A stretch of DNA of 64,000 nt, taken from contig NZ_JAFMTA010000001.1 in assembly GCF_017916515.1 (NCBI RefSeq), positions 2,841,127-2,905,126 of the forward strand, written 5' to 3'. The position numbers and the translations under genes are program-made. The stretch comes from Naasia sp. SYSU D00948. Lineage in GTDB: Bacteria > Actinomycetota > Actinomycetes > Actinomycetales > Microbacteriaceae. The notes beneath the pieces were generated by a model. That model saw only the letters and a list, made by a program, of their open reading frames with translations, had not been told where the DNA came from and did no database searches. Positions 23,604-33,331 of this stretch are shown here, piece by piece; the stretch's first letter is position 1; every line of letters begins with the position of its first letter.

Positions 23604-26087
23604 ATGCCCCTCCTCGACCGGATGCCCGCGACCGATGATCCGGACACCGCCTACAGCGCCTTCGTCGACTGGGCGGGGGAGCAGGGGTTCTCCCTCTACC
23701 CGGCGCAGGACGAGGCGATCATGGAGATCGTCACCGGGTCCAACGTGATCCTCGCCACGCCGACCGGCACCGGGAAGTCGCTCGTCGCCGTGGCCGCGCA
23801 CGCCACCGCCGTCGCCCAGGGCAGGCGCACCTTCTACACCGCGCCGATCAAGGCGCTGGTCAGCGAGAAGTTCTTCGCGCTCGTCGACATCTTCGGCGCG
23901 GAGAACGTCGGGATGGTCACCGGCGACAGCTCCGTGAACGCCGACGCCCCGATCATCTGCTGCACCGCCGAGATCCTCGCGAACCTCGCGCTCCGCCGCG
24001 GCCCGGACGCAGCCGTCGACCAGGTCGTGATGGACGAGTTCCACTTCTACTCCGACCCCGACCGCGGCTGGGCCTGGCAGGTGCCTCTCCTGACCCTGCC
24101 CCGCGCGCAGTTCGTGCTCATGTCGGCGACCCTCGGGGACGTCAGGGCCATCGCCGACGACCTCTCCCGCCGCACCGGCCGACCCACAGCGCAGGTGACC
24201 GGCGTCGAGCGTCCGGTCCCGCTGCACTACTACTACGCGATGACCCCGGTGCAGGAGACGGTCGAGGAGCTGCTGCACGGCGCGCAGGCGCCGGTCTACA
24301 TCGTCCACTTCTCGCAGGCCGCGGCGATGGAGCGGGCGCAGGCGCTGACGAGCATCAGGGTGATCGACCGCGAGGCGCGGGACCGGATCGCCGAGGAGAT
24401 CGGCGGCTTCCGCTTCACCACCGGCTTCGGCCGCACCTTGAGCCGCCTCGTCCGCGGCGGCATCGGCGTCCACCACGCCGGGATGCTGCCGAAGTACCGG
24501 CGGCTCGTCGAGCAGCTCGCCCAGCGCGGACTGCTGCGCATCATCTGCGGCACCGACACCCTCGGCGTCGGCATCAACGTCCCCATCCGAACCGTCCTGC
24601 TCACCGCGCTCACGAAGTACGACGGGACGCGGATGCGCCACCTCACCGCGCGGGAGTTCCACCAGATCGCGGGACGCGCCGGACGGGCCGGCTACGACAC
24701 CGCTGGGACCGTGCAGGTGCAGGCGCCCGAGCACGAGATCGAGAACGCGAAGGCGATCGAGAAGGCCGGCGACGACCCGAAGAAGCGGCGCAAGATCATC
24801 CGCAAGAAGGCACCGGAGGGCTTCGTGTCCTGGGGCGAGCCGAGCTTCCGCAAGCTCGTCGAGGCCGAGCCGGAGGCCCTCACCAGCAGCATGCAGCTGA
24901 GCGCGGCCATGCTCATCAACGTCATCGGGCGCGGCGGCGACGTCCTCGGCAACGTCCGCGCGCTCGTGTTCGACAACCACGAGCCGCCGCACCGCCAGTA
25001 CACGCTCGCCCGCCGGGCCCTCGGCATCTACCGGACGCTGAAGACCGCGGGCGTCGTCGAGGTCGCCGACGGCCAGGTCCGCCTCCTGGTGGACCTGCCG
25101 CCGAACTTCGCACTCAACCAGCCGCTGTCGCCGTTCGCGCTCGCCGCGTTCGAGCTCCTGGACCCCGAGTCGCCGACGCATGCCCTGGACGTGATCAGCG
25201 TCATCGAGGCGACCCTCGACGACCCGCGGCCCGTCCTCTCCCAGCAGGAGTTCCGGGCCCGCGGTGAGGCGGTCGCGGCGATGAAGGCCGAGGGGATCGA
25301 GTACGAGGAGCGGATGGAGCTGCTCGAGGACGTCACCCACCCGCGGCCGCTCGCCGAGCTGCTCGAGCAGGCGTTCGAGACGTTCGCGCAGAGCCAGCCG
25401 TGGGTGCGGGACTTCGAGCTCAAGCCGAAGTCGGTCGTGCGCGACATGTTCGAGCGCGCCATGACCTTCGGCGAGTTCGTCTCCTTCTACCAGCTCGGCC
25501 GCAGCGAGGGCCTCGTCCTCCGCTACCTCAGCGACGCCTACCGGGCGCTCAAGCAGACGGTGCCGGATGCCGCCACGGGGGAGGAGCTGCGCGACATCCT
25601 CGAGTGGCTTGGCGAGCTCGTCCGCCAGGTCGACTCGAGCCTCGTCGACGAGTGGGAGCAGCTCGTGAACCCGGCCGCCGACCCGGACGCCCCGGTGGTG
25701 CCGCCGCCTCCGCCGAGCGTGCTCACGAACCGGCGCGCGTTCCTGGTGCTCGTCCGGAACGAGCTGTTCCGCCGCGTCCAGCTCGCCGCCCTCGATCGGG
25801 CGGACTCGCTCGGCGAGCTGGATGCCGATTCCGGCATGGACGAGCAGAAGTGGGCGGATGCGCTCGACGCGTATTACGCCGAGCACGACTCGATCGGCAC
25901 CGGCCCCGATGCGCGCGGGCCGCGAATGCTCCTCGTCGAGGAGGGACCCTCCGTGTGGAAGGTCCGGCAGATCCTCGACGACCCCGCCGGCGACCGCGAC
26001 TGGGGGATCGACGCAGAGGTGGACCTCGCCGCGTCGGAGGAGCAGGGCGTCGCCGTCGTGCGGGTGCTGGGGCTCAACCGGCTCTAG
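23604..26087 (+). CDS. DEAD/DEAH-box RNA helicase, DUF3516 (Ski2-like)
   Basis: The 827-aa protein has a complete superfamily 2 helicase core: Walker A ATPTGTGKS (residues 50-58), motif II DEFHFYSD, motif III SATLGD, a GIGVHHAGMLPKYRR block typical of Ski2 enzymes, motif V GTDTLGVGINVP and motif VI QIAGRAGRAG. A basic segment (KKRRKIIRKKAPEG) and the C-terminal DUF3516 region of about 390 residues follow. This form is widespread in actinobacteria and probably unwinds RNA in turnover or ribosome metabolism. Start: ATG 23604 with GGGGAG 11 nt upstream; a second ATG six codons on is possible. The hairpin element just upstream could affect its expression. Confidence 0.93.
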   Translation: MPLLDRMPATDDPDTAYSAFVDWAGEQGFSLYPAQDEAIMEIVTGSNVILATPTGTGKSLVAVAAHATAVAQGRRTFYTAPIKALVSEKFFALVDIFGAENVGMVTGDSSVNADAPIICCTAEILANLALRRGPDAAVDQVVMDEFHFYSDPDRGWAWQVPLLTLPRAQFVLMSATLGDVRAIADDLSRRTGRPTAQVTGVERPVPLHYYYAMTPVQETVEELLHGAQAPVYIVHFSQAAAMERAQALTSIRVIDREARDRIAEEIGGFRFTTGFGRTLSRLVRGGIGVHHAGMLPKYRRLVEQLAQRGLLRIICGTDTLGVGINVPIRTVLLTALTKYDGTRMRHLTAREFHQIAGRAGRAGYDTAGTVQVQAPEHEIENAKAIEKAGDDPKKRRKIIRKKAPEGFVSWGEPSFRKLVEAEPEALTSSMQLSAAMLINVIGRGGDVLGNVRALVFDNHEPPHRQYTLARRALGIYRTLKTAGVVEVADGQVRLLVDLPPNFALNQPLSPFALAAFELLDPESPTHALDVISVIEATLDDPRPVLSQQEFRARGEAVAAMKAEGIEYEERMELLEDVTHPRPLAELLEQAFETFAQSQPWVRDFELKPKSVVRDMFERAMTFGEFVSFYQLGRSEGLVLRYLSDAYRALKQTVPDAATGEELRDILEWLGELVRQVDSSLVDEWEQLVNPAADPDAPVVPPPPPSVLTNRRAFLVLVRNELFRRVQLAALDRADSLGELDADSGMDEQKWADALDAYYAEHDSIGTGPDARGPRMLLVEEGPSVWKVRQILDDPAGDRDWGIDAEVDLAASEEQGVAVVRVLGLNRL

Positions 26088-26167
26088 GCACAGGATCGGC
26101 GGACGCGGTCCGGGTTTCCAGACCGTTGGTCCCGCGGCCGCGGGCGAGGAGGACGGACAATACCCGC

Positions 26168-26869
26168 ATGACCGCGTCCGGCACGTCGACCGACCTCCTC
26201 GCGCGGGACGCTCGTCCGGTCCTCGACCACGACAACGCCGCCGTGCGCGTCCTCCGCGTCGTTCTCGGCCTGCTCGGCTTCGGCACCGTGATCGCGAACA
26301 TGTTCATCATCGCCGCGGAGCCCGAGGGCCTCGACGCGGTGAACTACCTCAGCTACTTCACCAACCAGAGCAGCCTCTACGCGGGCGCGGTCCTCGCCGT
26401 CTCCGGACTCCTTCCGCGGAGCCGGCTGCCGCGCTGGTGGGACGGCTGGCGCGGCGCCGCGGCGGTGTACGCGGCCGTCACCCTCGCCGTGTTCGCCCTG
26501 CTCCTCGAGGGCACGCCGGCGGCGGGGGAGACGACGCCGTGGGTGGACCTCGTGCTGCACAAGCTGATGCCGGTCGTCCTGATCCTCGACTGGCTCCTGA
26601 TCCCGTCCGCGACGCGTGCGCGGTGGTGGAGGCCCCTCGCGTGGATGGCGTATCCGGTCGCCTACCTCGCGTACGCGCTCGTCCGAGGCGCCGCGGTCGG
26701 CTGGTACCCGTACCCCTTCCTCGATCCTCGGGAGGTGGGCGGATACGCAGGACTCGTCGGCAGCGCCGGGGCGGTCGTCGTCGGGTTCCTCGCGGCGGCT
26801 CTCGTGTTCGACCAGCTGGGCCGGCTGCGGCGGCGACTCCGTCAGCGGCGCGGCGACGGGAGAGCGTAG
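26168..26869 (+). CDS. Pr6Pr family membrane protein
   Basis: A 233-aa protein with six hydrophobic segments. It shows the family marks: a first helix ending in FGTVIANMFIIA, LSYFTNQSSLYAGAVL after it, the loop WVDLVLHKLMPVVLILDWLL, YPVAYLAYALVRGA, and WYPYPFLDP before the last helix. The family is broad in actinobacteria and its function is unknown. The C-terminus is strongly basic (RLRRRLRQRRGDGRA). It follows the helicase gene by 80 bp and no ribosome-binding site is seen at the ATG (26168), so it may be leaderless with its own promoter. Confidence 0.87.
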   Translation: MTASGTSTDLLARDARPVLDHDNAAVRVLRVVLGLLGFGTVIANMFIIAAEPEGLDAVNYLSYFTNQSSLYAGAVLAVSGLLPRSRLPRWWDGWRGAAAVYAAVTLAVFALLLEGTPAAGETTPWVDLVLHKLMPVVLILDWLLIPSATRARWWRPLAWMAYPVAYLAYALVRGAAVGWYPYPFLDPREVGGYAGLVGSAGAVVVGFLAAALVFDQLGRLRRRLRQRRGDGRA

Positions 26870-27133
26870 GAGCGCGTCCGATCCCGGATGCGAGACGGGA
26901 TTCGGAGCGCGCTGCGACACGGCGCGCGGTGTTGCAGCGGCATGACGGTGCGACACGCCCTCTTCGAGGCGACACGCCGACGGCGCCCAGCCGCGACACC
27001 GCGCTGTCCGATCAGCGTCGTCCCTGATCAGCGATTGGGTAACGATCCCACATCAGCGCTGGGGCGGTGTCACAGGCGGTCCATAGGATGACGCCAAGGT
27101 CTCGACGACGAGATCACGATTCGAGGAGGAATC

Positions 27134-28219
27134 ATGCGCTTCCGCACTGGTGCGGCTCTCGCCGCGATCAGCGTCGCCCTGCTCGCCGGATGCTCCAGCA
27201 CGGCGCCCACCGGAGGCGGCGGTGGCGGCGGGGAAACCGAAGGCGCCGGGGGCGGGAGCGAGGGCCCGTTCACGATCGGCGTCAGCAACGGCTTCGTGGG
27301 CAGCGAGTACCGGACGCAGATGATCGAGGACATCCAGACCGTCTTCGACGAGTACAAGGAGAACGGGACGCTCGACGAGCTCGTCCTCGAGAACGCCGAC
27401 ACCGACGTCAACGGGCAGATCCAGCAGGTGCGCAACCTCATCAACCGCGGCGTCGACGCGATCATCATCAACCCGAACTCGGGCACGGCCCTCGACGCCG
27501 TGTTCCAGGAGGCGCTTGGCCAGGGCATCCGCATCTACGCGATCGACCAGGCGGTGGAGACCGAGGAGGTCGTCAACGTCGGCATCGATCAGCCGCTCTG
27601 GGCCGAGACGAGCGCGCAGTGGCTCGCCGAGCAGGTCGGCGAGGGCGGCCGCATCGTGGTCGTGAACGGCATCGAGGGACACCCCGCGAACGAGGCCCGC
27701 TGGAACGCCGCGAAGGCGGTCTTCGACGAGGCCGGCGTCGAGGTGCTGGCGGTCGCGAACGGCGACTGGGACCAGGCGACCGGGCAGCAGGTGATGAGCG
27801 ACCTGCTCGCCACCTACACGGACATCCAGGGCGTGTGGACGCAGGACGGCATGGCGCAGGGCGTCCTCCGGGCGGTCGAGGCTGCGAACCGCACGGGCGA
27901 CATCATCGTCACCGGCGAGGCGCGCAACGGCTACATGCGGATGTGGTCCGAGCTGAAGGAGGGCGGCTTCGAGAGCATCGGCGTCGTGAACCCTCCGGGC
28001 ACCGGAGCGACCGCGCTGCACTTCGCGGTGAGCCAGCTCGAGGGCCGGGAGCTCGACGAGTCGAAGACCGAGAACGGCGACATCGTGCTCGACCTCGAGG
28101 ACCCGATCACGAACGACAACTTCGACGAGGTCTGGGCGGAGGTGCAGGACCGGCCCGACTCGTACGTGCTCGACTCCGTCCTCACACGGGACGAGGTCAA
28201 CGCCTACTTCGTCGGCTGA
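27134..28219 (+). CDS. Sugar ABC transporter substrate-binding lipoprotein (locus 1)
   Basis: A 361-aa type I periplasmic binding protein of the ribose/xylose-binding group. The lipoprotein signal ends in LLAGC near residue 20 and is followed by a Gly-rich linker. The mature part opens FTIGVSNGFVGSEYRTQMIED and has INRGVDAIIINPNSG, then VGIDQPLWAETSAQWLAEQV, the usual ligand-site segments. GAGGAGG lies before the ATG at 27134. It heads a five-gene operon with an RbsA-like ATPase, two RbsC-like permeases and a Gfo/Idh/MocA dehydrogenase. A pentose, polyol or inositol-like ligand is plausible, but this is not decided by the sequence. No regulator gene adjoins. Confidence 0.92.
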   Translation: MRFRTGAALAAISVALLAGCSSTAPTGGGGGGGETEGAGGGSEGPFTIGVSNGFVGSEYRTQMIEDIQTVFDEYKENGTLDELVLENADTDVNGQIQQVRNLINRGVDAIIINPNSGTALDAVFQEALGQGIRIYAIDQAVETEEVVNVGIDQPLWAETSAQWLAEQVGEGGRIVVVNGIEGHPANEARWNAAKAVFDEAGVEVLAVANGDWDQATGQQVMSDLLATYTDIQGVWTQDGMAQGVLRAVEAANRTGDIIVTGEARNGYMRMWSELKEGGFESIGVVNPPGTGATALHFAVSQLEGRELDESKTENGDIVLDLEDPITNDNFDEVWAEVQDRPDSYVLDSVLTRDEVNAYFVG

Positions 28220-28244
28220 CCCCGGACGCCGCAGTTCCGCCGAT

Positions 28245-28282
28245 CGCTCCCGTCCTCCCGATCTGTCGGGGGGATGGGAGCG
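28245..28282 (+). promoter_or_regulatory. Strong intra-operon hairpin between binding protein and ATPase genes
   Basis: Seventeen bases (28245-28261) pair with 28266-28282 along the entire length, with two G-U pairs and a TCTG tetraloop. It lies 25 nt after the binding-protein stop and 28 nt before the ATPase start, with no U-tract. It should block 3' exonucleases, or attenuate, so that more binding protein than transporter is made. An equivalent hairpin exists in locus 2 (49024-49051). Confidence 0.8.
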
Positions 28283-28310
28283 GACGCCCGTCCCGAGAGA
28301 AGAGGCTGCA

Positions 28311-29861
28311 GTGTCGCTCCTCACCATGACCGGTGTCTCCAAGAGGTACGGAGGCGTCCGCGCGCTCGACGGCGCGAGCTTCGAGCTCGAGGCCGGTGAG
28401 GTCCACGGCCTGCTCGGGCCCAACGGTTCGGGCAAGTCGACGCTCAACAAGGTGCTCGCGGGGACGGTGAACCCGGATGCGGCGACCATCGTGCTGGACG
28501 GCCGACCGGTCGAGATCCGCGGCCCGCGAGACGCCGCCGCGCGGGGGATCGCAGCGGTGTACCAGCAGCTGTCCCTCGTCGACAGCATGACGGTCGGCCA
28601 GAATCTGGTCCTCGGGGTCGAGCCGAGCCGCGCGGGCTTCGTGTCGAACAGGGCGAGCGCCGCGGAGATCGACGCCGTGCTCGAGCGGATGCGCCGCGGT
28701 CTCGGCCCCGGCGTGACCGCCGGCACCGAGGTGTCCGGGCTCTCGCCGGGGCAGCAGCAGCTCGTCGAGATCGCGAAGGCCGTGCTCCGGAAGCCGCGCA
28801 TCCTGATCCTCGACGAGGCGACGGCGAGTCTGCACCGGGACCAGGTGAACCTCGTCTTCGAGATCGTGCGCGAGCTCACCGCCGCCGGCACGTGCGTCGT
28901 GTTCACCTCGCACCGGCTCGAGGAGGTGAGGACGATCTGCGACCGCGCCACGATCCTGCGCACGGGGAGGACCGTCGCCACGGTGACGGTCGCCGAGACC
29001 ACCGAGTCCGAGCTCGTGCGTGTCATGGTCGGCGACGTCGCCCAGCCGGAGCGGCGCACGGCCACGCCGTCCACCGACGAGGTCGTCCTTCGGGTCCGCA
29101 ACCTGTCCGCGCCGGGGGTTCACGGGATAGACCTCGACGTGCACCGCGGAGAGATCCTCGGCCTGGGTGGCCTGCAGGGACAGGGGCAGTCGGAGCTGCT
29201 GCTCGCGCTGTTCGGCGCGACCGCGACCCCCTCCGGCGAGATCGACGTCAACGGGCGCCGCGTCACCAACTCGTCGGTCGTGCGCGCGACCGGCAACGGG
29301 TTCGCCCTCGTGCCCGGCGACCGGGGTTCCCAGGGCCTGTTCATGCAGCGGTCCATCCAGGAGAACCTGTCCATCGTCAGCCTCCGCCGCCGCCTGCTCG
29401 CCGCCCTCGGCATCTCGATGCGCAAGGAGCGGACCGTCGCCGAGGACGCCGTCCAGCGCCTGCGGATCAAGATCGGCGGCCTGGACGACCCGGTCACGAC
29501 GCTCTCGGGCGGGAACGCGCAGAAGATCGTCATCGCGAAGTGGCTGCTCAACGAGCCGGCCGTGGTCCTCCTCGACGACCCGACGAAGGGCGTCGACATC
29601 TCCGCGAAGGCCGAGATCTACTCGATCATCCGCGAGCTCTCGAGCGCGGGCGTCGCCGTGATCCTCAACTCGAGCGACGACGTCGAGCTCGCCGAGCTCT
29701 GCGACCGGGTCGTCGTCCTGTACGAGGGCCGCGTCCGCACCCACCTCGTCGGCGACGAGATCACCTCCGAGAACCTGGTCAGCGCCGCGCTGCTCATCGG
29801 CGAGGGCGACCAGGGCACCGTCGAGGAGCAGCCGGCCGCCGCGGACGGAGGAGCCCGATGA
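28311..29861 (+). CDS. Sugar ABC transporter ATP-binding protein, RbsA-like (locus 1)
   Basis: A 516-aa tandem ATPase. The N-terminal half has Walker A GPNGSGKS (residues 36-43), signature LSPGQQQLVEIAKAV and Walker B ILILDEATASL. The C-terminal half has a degenerate P-loop (GLQGQGQSELLLALFG), signature LSGGNAQKIVIAKWL and VVLLDDPTKGVD. Only the first site is expected to be a normal ATPase site, as is usual in ribose/xylose/galactose systems. GTG start at 28311. The stop overlaps the next gene (ATGA). Confidence 0.93.
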   Translation: MSLLTMTGVSKRYGGVRALDGASFELEAGEVHGLLGPNGSGKSTLNKVLAGTVNPDAATIVLDGRPVEIRGPRDAAARGIAAVYQQLSLVDSMTVGQNLVLGVEPSRAGFVSNRASAAEIDAVLERMRRGLGPGVTAGTEVSGLSPGQQQLVEIAKAVLRKPRILILDEATASLHRDQVNLVFEIVRELTAAGTCVVFTSHRLEEVRTICDRATILRTGRTVATVTVAETTESELVRVMVGDVAQPERRTATPSTDEVVLRVRNLSAPGVHGIDLDVHRGEILGLGGLQGQGQSELLLALFGATATPSGEIDVNGRRVTNSSVVRATGNGFALVPGDRGSQGLFMQRSIQENLSIVSLRRRLLAALGISMRKERTVAEDAVQRLRIKIGGLDDPVTTLSGGNAQKIVIAKWLLNEPAVVLLDDPTKGVDISAKAEIYSIIRELSSAGVAVILNSSDDVELAELCDRVVVLYEGRVRTHLVGDEITSENLVSAALLIGEGDQGTVEEQPAAADGGAR

Positions 29862-30844
29862 GCACCGGACTCGACAACCGGGCCGCCGGGACCCGCGCCG
29901 TCGCCTGGATCCGCCGCGTGCAGATCGCCTCCGTCGTGACGTGGAGCCTGCTCGCGGCGGTCGTGATCGTCAACGCGCTCGTCCAGCCGACCTTCTTCAC
30001 GCTGTACTCGATCACGAGCACGTTCGCGACGTTCGTCCCGCTCGTGTTCGCGGCCGTCGCACAGGCGATCGTCGTGATCGGCGGCGGGCTCGACCTCTCC
30101 ATCGGCACGATCGTCGCGCTGTCGAGCGTCGTCGCGCTGAAGGTGATGAACGGCAGCGACGCCCTCATCGGGCTCGGCTTCCTCGCGGCCCTCGCGACCG
30201 GCGCGCTGTGCGGGCTGGTCAACGGGATCCTCGTCGCCGTGGTCCGCCTGCAGCCGCTCATCGTCACCTTCGCCACGGCGTCCGTGTTCGGCGGCGTGAC
30301 CCTCGTCGTCCTGCCGAGCCCCGGCGGAGCGGTGCCGCCGGCGATGTCGCAGGGGTTCCGGCTCGCCTTCGCCGGAGTCCCCGTGCCCGTCTGGTGCGTC
30401 CTCGCCGCCGCGGCGATCTGGCTCGCGCTCTCCCGGACGCGCTTCCTCCGCCACGTCTACGCGGTCGGCGGCGACGCCCTCGCCGCCTTCGCGTCGCTGG
30501 TCCCGGTCGTCCGCATCCGGGCGCTCAGCTACGTCGTCGCCGGAGCCCTCGCGGGGCTCGCCGCGATGGGGGTGCTCGGGAACACCGGATCGGGCGACCC
30601 GTTCATCGGCGCGGACATCGCGCTGGACTCCATCGCGGCGGTCGTCCTCGGCGGCATCGCGCTGCGCGGCGGCCGCGGCGGCGCGATCGGGGCGATCGCG
30701 GGCGCGATCATCCTCGCTCTCGTCACCAACGTCCTGTTCTTCCTCAACGTTCCCACCACGTTCCGGGAGCTCGCGAGCGGCCTCGTCATCATCGCAGCGC
30801 TCGCGCTGTCGGTCCTGACGACGCGGAAGGCGGTCGTCCGGTGA
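29858..30844 (+). CDS. Sugar ABC transporter permease, RbsC-like (locus 1, first)
   Basis: A 328-aa permease with about nine hydrophobic helices. It has the BPD_transp_2 marks VVIGGGLDLSIGTIVALSSV after helix 2-3, CGLVNGILVAVVRLQPLIVTF, and GSGDPFIGADIALDSIAAVVLGG near the coupling region. It forms a pair with the next gene, and the two presumably make a heterodimeric channel. ATG at 29858 overlaps the ATPase stop; its own stop overlaps the next GTG (GTGA). Confidence 0.92.
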   Translation: MSTGLDNRAAGTRAVAWIRRVQIASVVTWSLLAAVVIVNALVQPTFFTLYSITSTFATFVPLVFAAVAQAIVVIGGGLDLSIGTIVALSSVVALKVMNGSDALIGLGFLAALATGALCGLVNGILVAVVRLQPLIVTFATASVFGGVTLVVLPSPGGAVPPAMSQGFRLAFAGVPVPVWCVLAAAAIWLALSRTRFLRHVYAVGGDALAAFASLVPVVRIRALSYVVAGALAGLAAMGVLGNTGSGDPFIGADIALDSIAAVVLGGIALRGGRGGAIGAIAGAIILALVTNVLFFLNVPTTFRELASGLVIIAALALSVLTTRKAVVR

Positions 30845-31830
30845 GCGCCGTTCCCGCCACCACCGACCGGACCGCCGCGCGGCTGCGCCAGGCGGCCCGC
30901 AACCCGGTGGTCATCGCGTCGCTCATCGCGATCGCGCTCGTCGTCGTCGGGCAGCTCGTCTCGCCGGGCTTCGGCTCCTACAACCAGATCATCAGCATGC
31001 TGCGGATCGCGAGCTTCCTCGGGATCATCGCGATCGGGCAGACGATCGTCATCCTGTCCGGCGGCGACGGCATCGACCTCAGCGTGGGCAAGGTGGCGAC
31101 GCTGGGCGCGATCATCGGCGCCCGCGTGATGGACGGCACCGACGCGAACCTCGCAGGCGGCATCCTCATCCCGCTCGTCGTCGGCGCGGCGATCGGTCTC
31201 GTGAACGGGCTCGGGATCGTCTACCTGCGCATCCCGCCGTTCGTGATGACGCTCGGGATGCTCGGCGTCGTGCAGGGCATCATCCTCGCCTACACCGGCG
31301 GCACGGCGGCCGGCCGGGCAGCGCCGTTCCTCACGGAGCTGGTCAACACCCGCTGGCTCCTCGGCGCCCCGGGCGTGCTGTTCCTGTGGGTCCTGCTCAT
31401 CGTCGTCGTGACCCTCGTGCTGCGCCGCACCCGGCCGGGCTGGAACCTCTACGCCGTGGGCAGCAACCGGACCGCCGCGCGGCTGAGCGGCATCCGCGTC
31501 AATGCGACGGTCATCGGCGCCTACGTCGCATCCGGAGTCTGCGCGGTGCTCGCGGGGCTCGCGCTGCTCGGCTACACGGAGTCGGTGTTCCTCAACCTCG
31601 CCGACGACTACACCCTGCCCTCCATCGCGGCCGTCGTCATCGGCGGCACCCTGATCGCGGGCGGCGTCGGCGGGTACCTCGGCTCGGCGATCGGCGCGGT
31701 CGTGCTCTCGGTGCTGCAGAGCCTGCTCACGACGCTCAACATGCCCGAGTCGCACCGGACGATCGTGAACGGCGTCATCCTGCTCGCCCTGCTCGCCCTC
31801 TACGGACGGCAGCGGAAGCTGAGATCCTGA
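30841..31830 (+). CDS. Sugar ABC transporter permease, RbsC-like (locus 1, second)
   Basis: A 329-aa permease paralogous to the previous one, with VILSGGDGIDLSVGKVATLGAI, LVNGLGIVYLRIPPFVMTLGML, TRPGWNLYAVGSNRTAARLSG and DDYTLPSIAAVVIGGTLIAGG. Differences in the loops suggest the two permeases are not interchangeable. GTG start at 30841, overlapping the upstream stop by 4 nt. Confidence 0.92.
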   Translation: MSAVPATTDRTAARLRQAARNPVVIASLIAIALVVVGQLVSPGFGSYNQIISMLRIASFLGIIAIGQTIVILSGGDGIDLSVGKVATLGAIIGARVMDGTDANLAGGILIPLVVGAAIGLVNGLGIVYLRIPPFVMTLGMLGVVQGIILAYTGGTAAGRAAPFLTELVNTRWLLGAPGVLFLWVLLIVVVTLVLRRTRPGWNLYAVGSNRTAARLSGIRVNATVIGAYVASGVCAVLAGLALLGYTESVFLNLADDYTLPSIAAVVIGGTLIAGGVGGYLGSAIGAVVLSVLQSLLTTLNMPESHRTIVNGVILLALLALYGRQRKLRS

Positions 31831-31844
31831 CCCAAGGAGTCCCC

Positions 31845-33104
31845 ATGCCCTCACGCACCACCCTCGGCGTCGGACTCGTCGGCGCCGGCTTCATCGGCCA
31901 GTTCCACGTCCGCTCCTGGCAGGGCGTCCGGGACGGCGACATCGTCGCCGTCGGGTCGCGGACGCTGGACGCGGCGCGGGACCTGGCCGCGGAGGCGCAG
32001 CGGACCGGTGTCGGCTCCGACGTCGCGGCGTACGACGACGTCGCGGAGCTCGTCCGCGACCCCCGCGTCGAGGCCGTCTGGGTGCTCACGCCGAACCACA
32101 CCCGGCTCGACGTCATCCGCACGATCACCGACGAGGTGCGATCCGGGCGCGCGCAGCTGAGGGGGATCGCCATCGAGAAGCCCCTCGGGCGCACCGTCGC
32201 CGAGGCGCGCGAGATGCTCGACCTCGTCACCGGGGCGGGCCTGCTGCACGGCTACCTCGAGAACCAGGTGTTCTCGCCCGCGATCACCCGCGGCCACGAG
32301 CTGCTGTGGAGCCGCGGCGCCCCCAGCGCCGGCTCGCCGTACCTGGCGCGGGCCGCGGAGGAGCACTCCGGACCGCACCGCACGTGGTTCTGGAACGCCG
32401 CGACCGAGGGCGGCGGCGTCCTCAGCGACATGATGTGCCACTCGGTCGAAGCGGGCCGCTACCTCCTCACGCCGCCGGGCACCGATCCCGCCGCCTGGCT
32501 CACGCCGGTCTCGGTCACCGCGACGATCGCGTCGCTCAAGTGGGGACGCGAGCGCTACGCCCGCGAGCTCATGGAGGCGTATCCCGGGGTCGTCGACTAC
32601 CGGCAGGAGCCGAGCGAGGACTACGCGCACGCCGTCTTCGAGTTCGTCAACGGCGACGGCGAGCCGGTCGTCGTGGAGGCGACGACCTCCTGGAGCTACG
32701 TCGGCGCGGGGCTGCGGCTGTCCTTCGAGCTGCTCGGCCCCGAGTACTCGATGAGCTCGAACACGCTCGACACCGAGTCGACGGTGTTCCTCTCCCGGCG
32801 CCTCGAGCAGGCGGAGGGCGAGGACATGGTGGAGAAGCAGAACGCCGAGCAGGGCCTCGTGCCGGTCGTCACCGACGAGTCGATGAGCTACGGGTACACC
32901 GCCGAGAACGCCGCCATGACGCGAGCCTTCCTCCGGGGCGAGCAGCCCGCGGAGTCGCTCGAGAACGGGGTGGAGGTGGTCCGCCTGCTCATGGCGGCGT
33001 ACAAGTCGGCCGAGACGGGGCGCGCGGTCGACCTCGGCGAGCCCCTCGACGACTTCGTGCCCGCCGTGGCACGAGGGGAGTGGAACCCCCGCCGGCAGCG
33101 CTAG
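31845..33104 (+). CDS. Gfo/Idh/MocA family oxidoreductase
   Basis: The 419-aa product begins with the NAD(P)-binding GLVGAGFIGQFHVRSW (residues about 10-25) and has the family's EKPLGRTVAEAREM, in which Lys is the conserved catalytic-domain residue, and GGGVLSDMMCHSVEAGRYLL with the expected Asp and His. It is longer than the usual 340-390 aa, with extra loops in the C-terminal beta domain (DYRQEPSEDYAHAVFEF). Dehydrogenases of this family act on inositols, sugars and sugar acids, so it probably performs the first catabolic step on the sugar imported by the ABC system. AAGGAGT precedes the ATG; the gene follows the second permease by 14 bp. Confidence 0.9.
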   Translation: MPSRTTLGVGLVGAGFIGQFHVRSWQGVRDGDIVAVGSRTLDAARDLAAEAQRTGVGSDVAAYDDVAELVRDPRVEAVWVLTPNHTRLDVIRTITDEVRSGRAQLRGIAIEKPLGRTVAEAREMLDLVTGAGLLHGYLENQVFSPAITRGHELLWSRGAPSAGSPYLARAAEEHSGPHRTWFWNAATEGGGVLSDMMCHSVEAGRYLLTPPGTDPAAWLTPVSVTATIASLKWGRERYARELMEAYPGVVDYRQEPSEDYAHAVFEFVNGDGEPVVVEATTSWSYVGAGLRLSFELLGPEYSMSSNTLDTESTVFLSRRLEQAEGEDMVEKQNAEQGLVPVVTDESMSYGYTAENAAMTRAFLRGEQPAESLENGVEVVRLLMAAYKSAETGRAVDLGEPLDDFVPAVARGEWNPRRQR

Positions 33105-33331
33105 CGCCGCTCGGCAGAAGTCGAGCAGAGGTCGGCGCGCCCCCGTTCCCGAGGGAGCCGGGTGCCCGGCCTTCCGATATCTCGCCGCTGATCAGCCACT
33201 TCACACCGGGGAAACGAAGCCCGTGAGCCCTCGAAACATCCGTCCGCTGGAATCGACCCGTCGGTCGGGTCTGACGTCGCACGGGTGACGTCCCAGCACT
33301 CGACCGCACTCGACGAAGGCGGGGAAGTCGG

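Noticed and set aside
26900-27060. Repeated GCGACACG and GATCAGCG words before the locus 1 binding-protein gene as an operator array
   Set aside because: Copies are 7-9 bp, irregularly spaced and variable; no consistent period or symmetry supports them.
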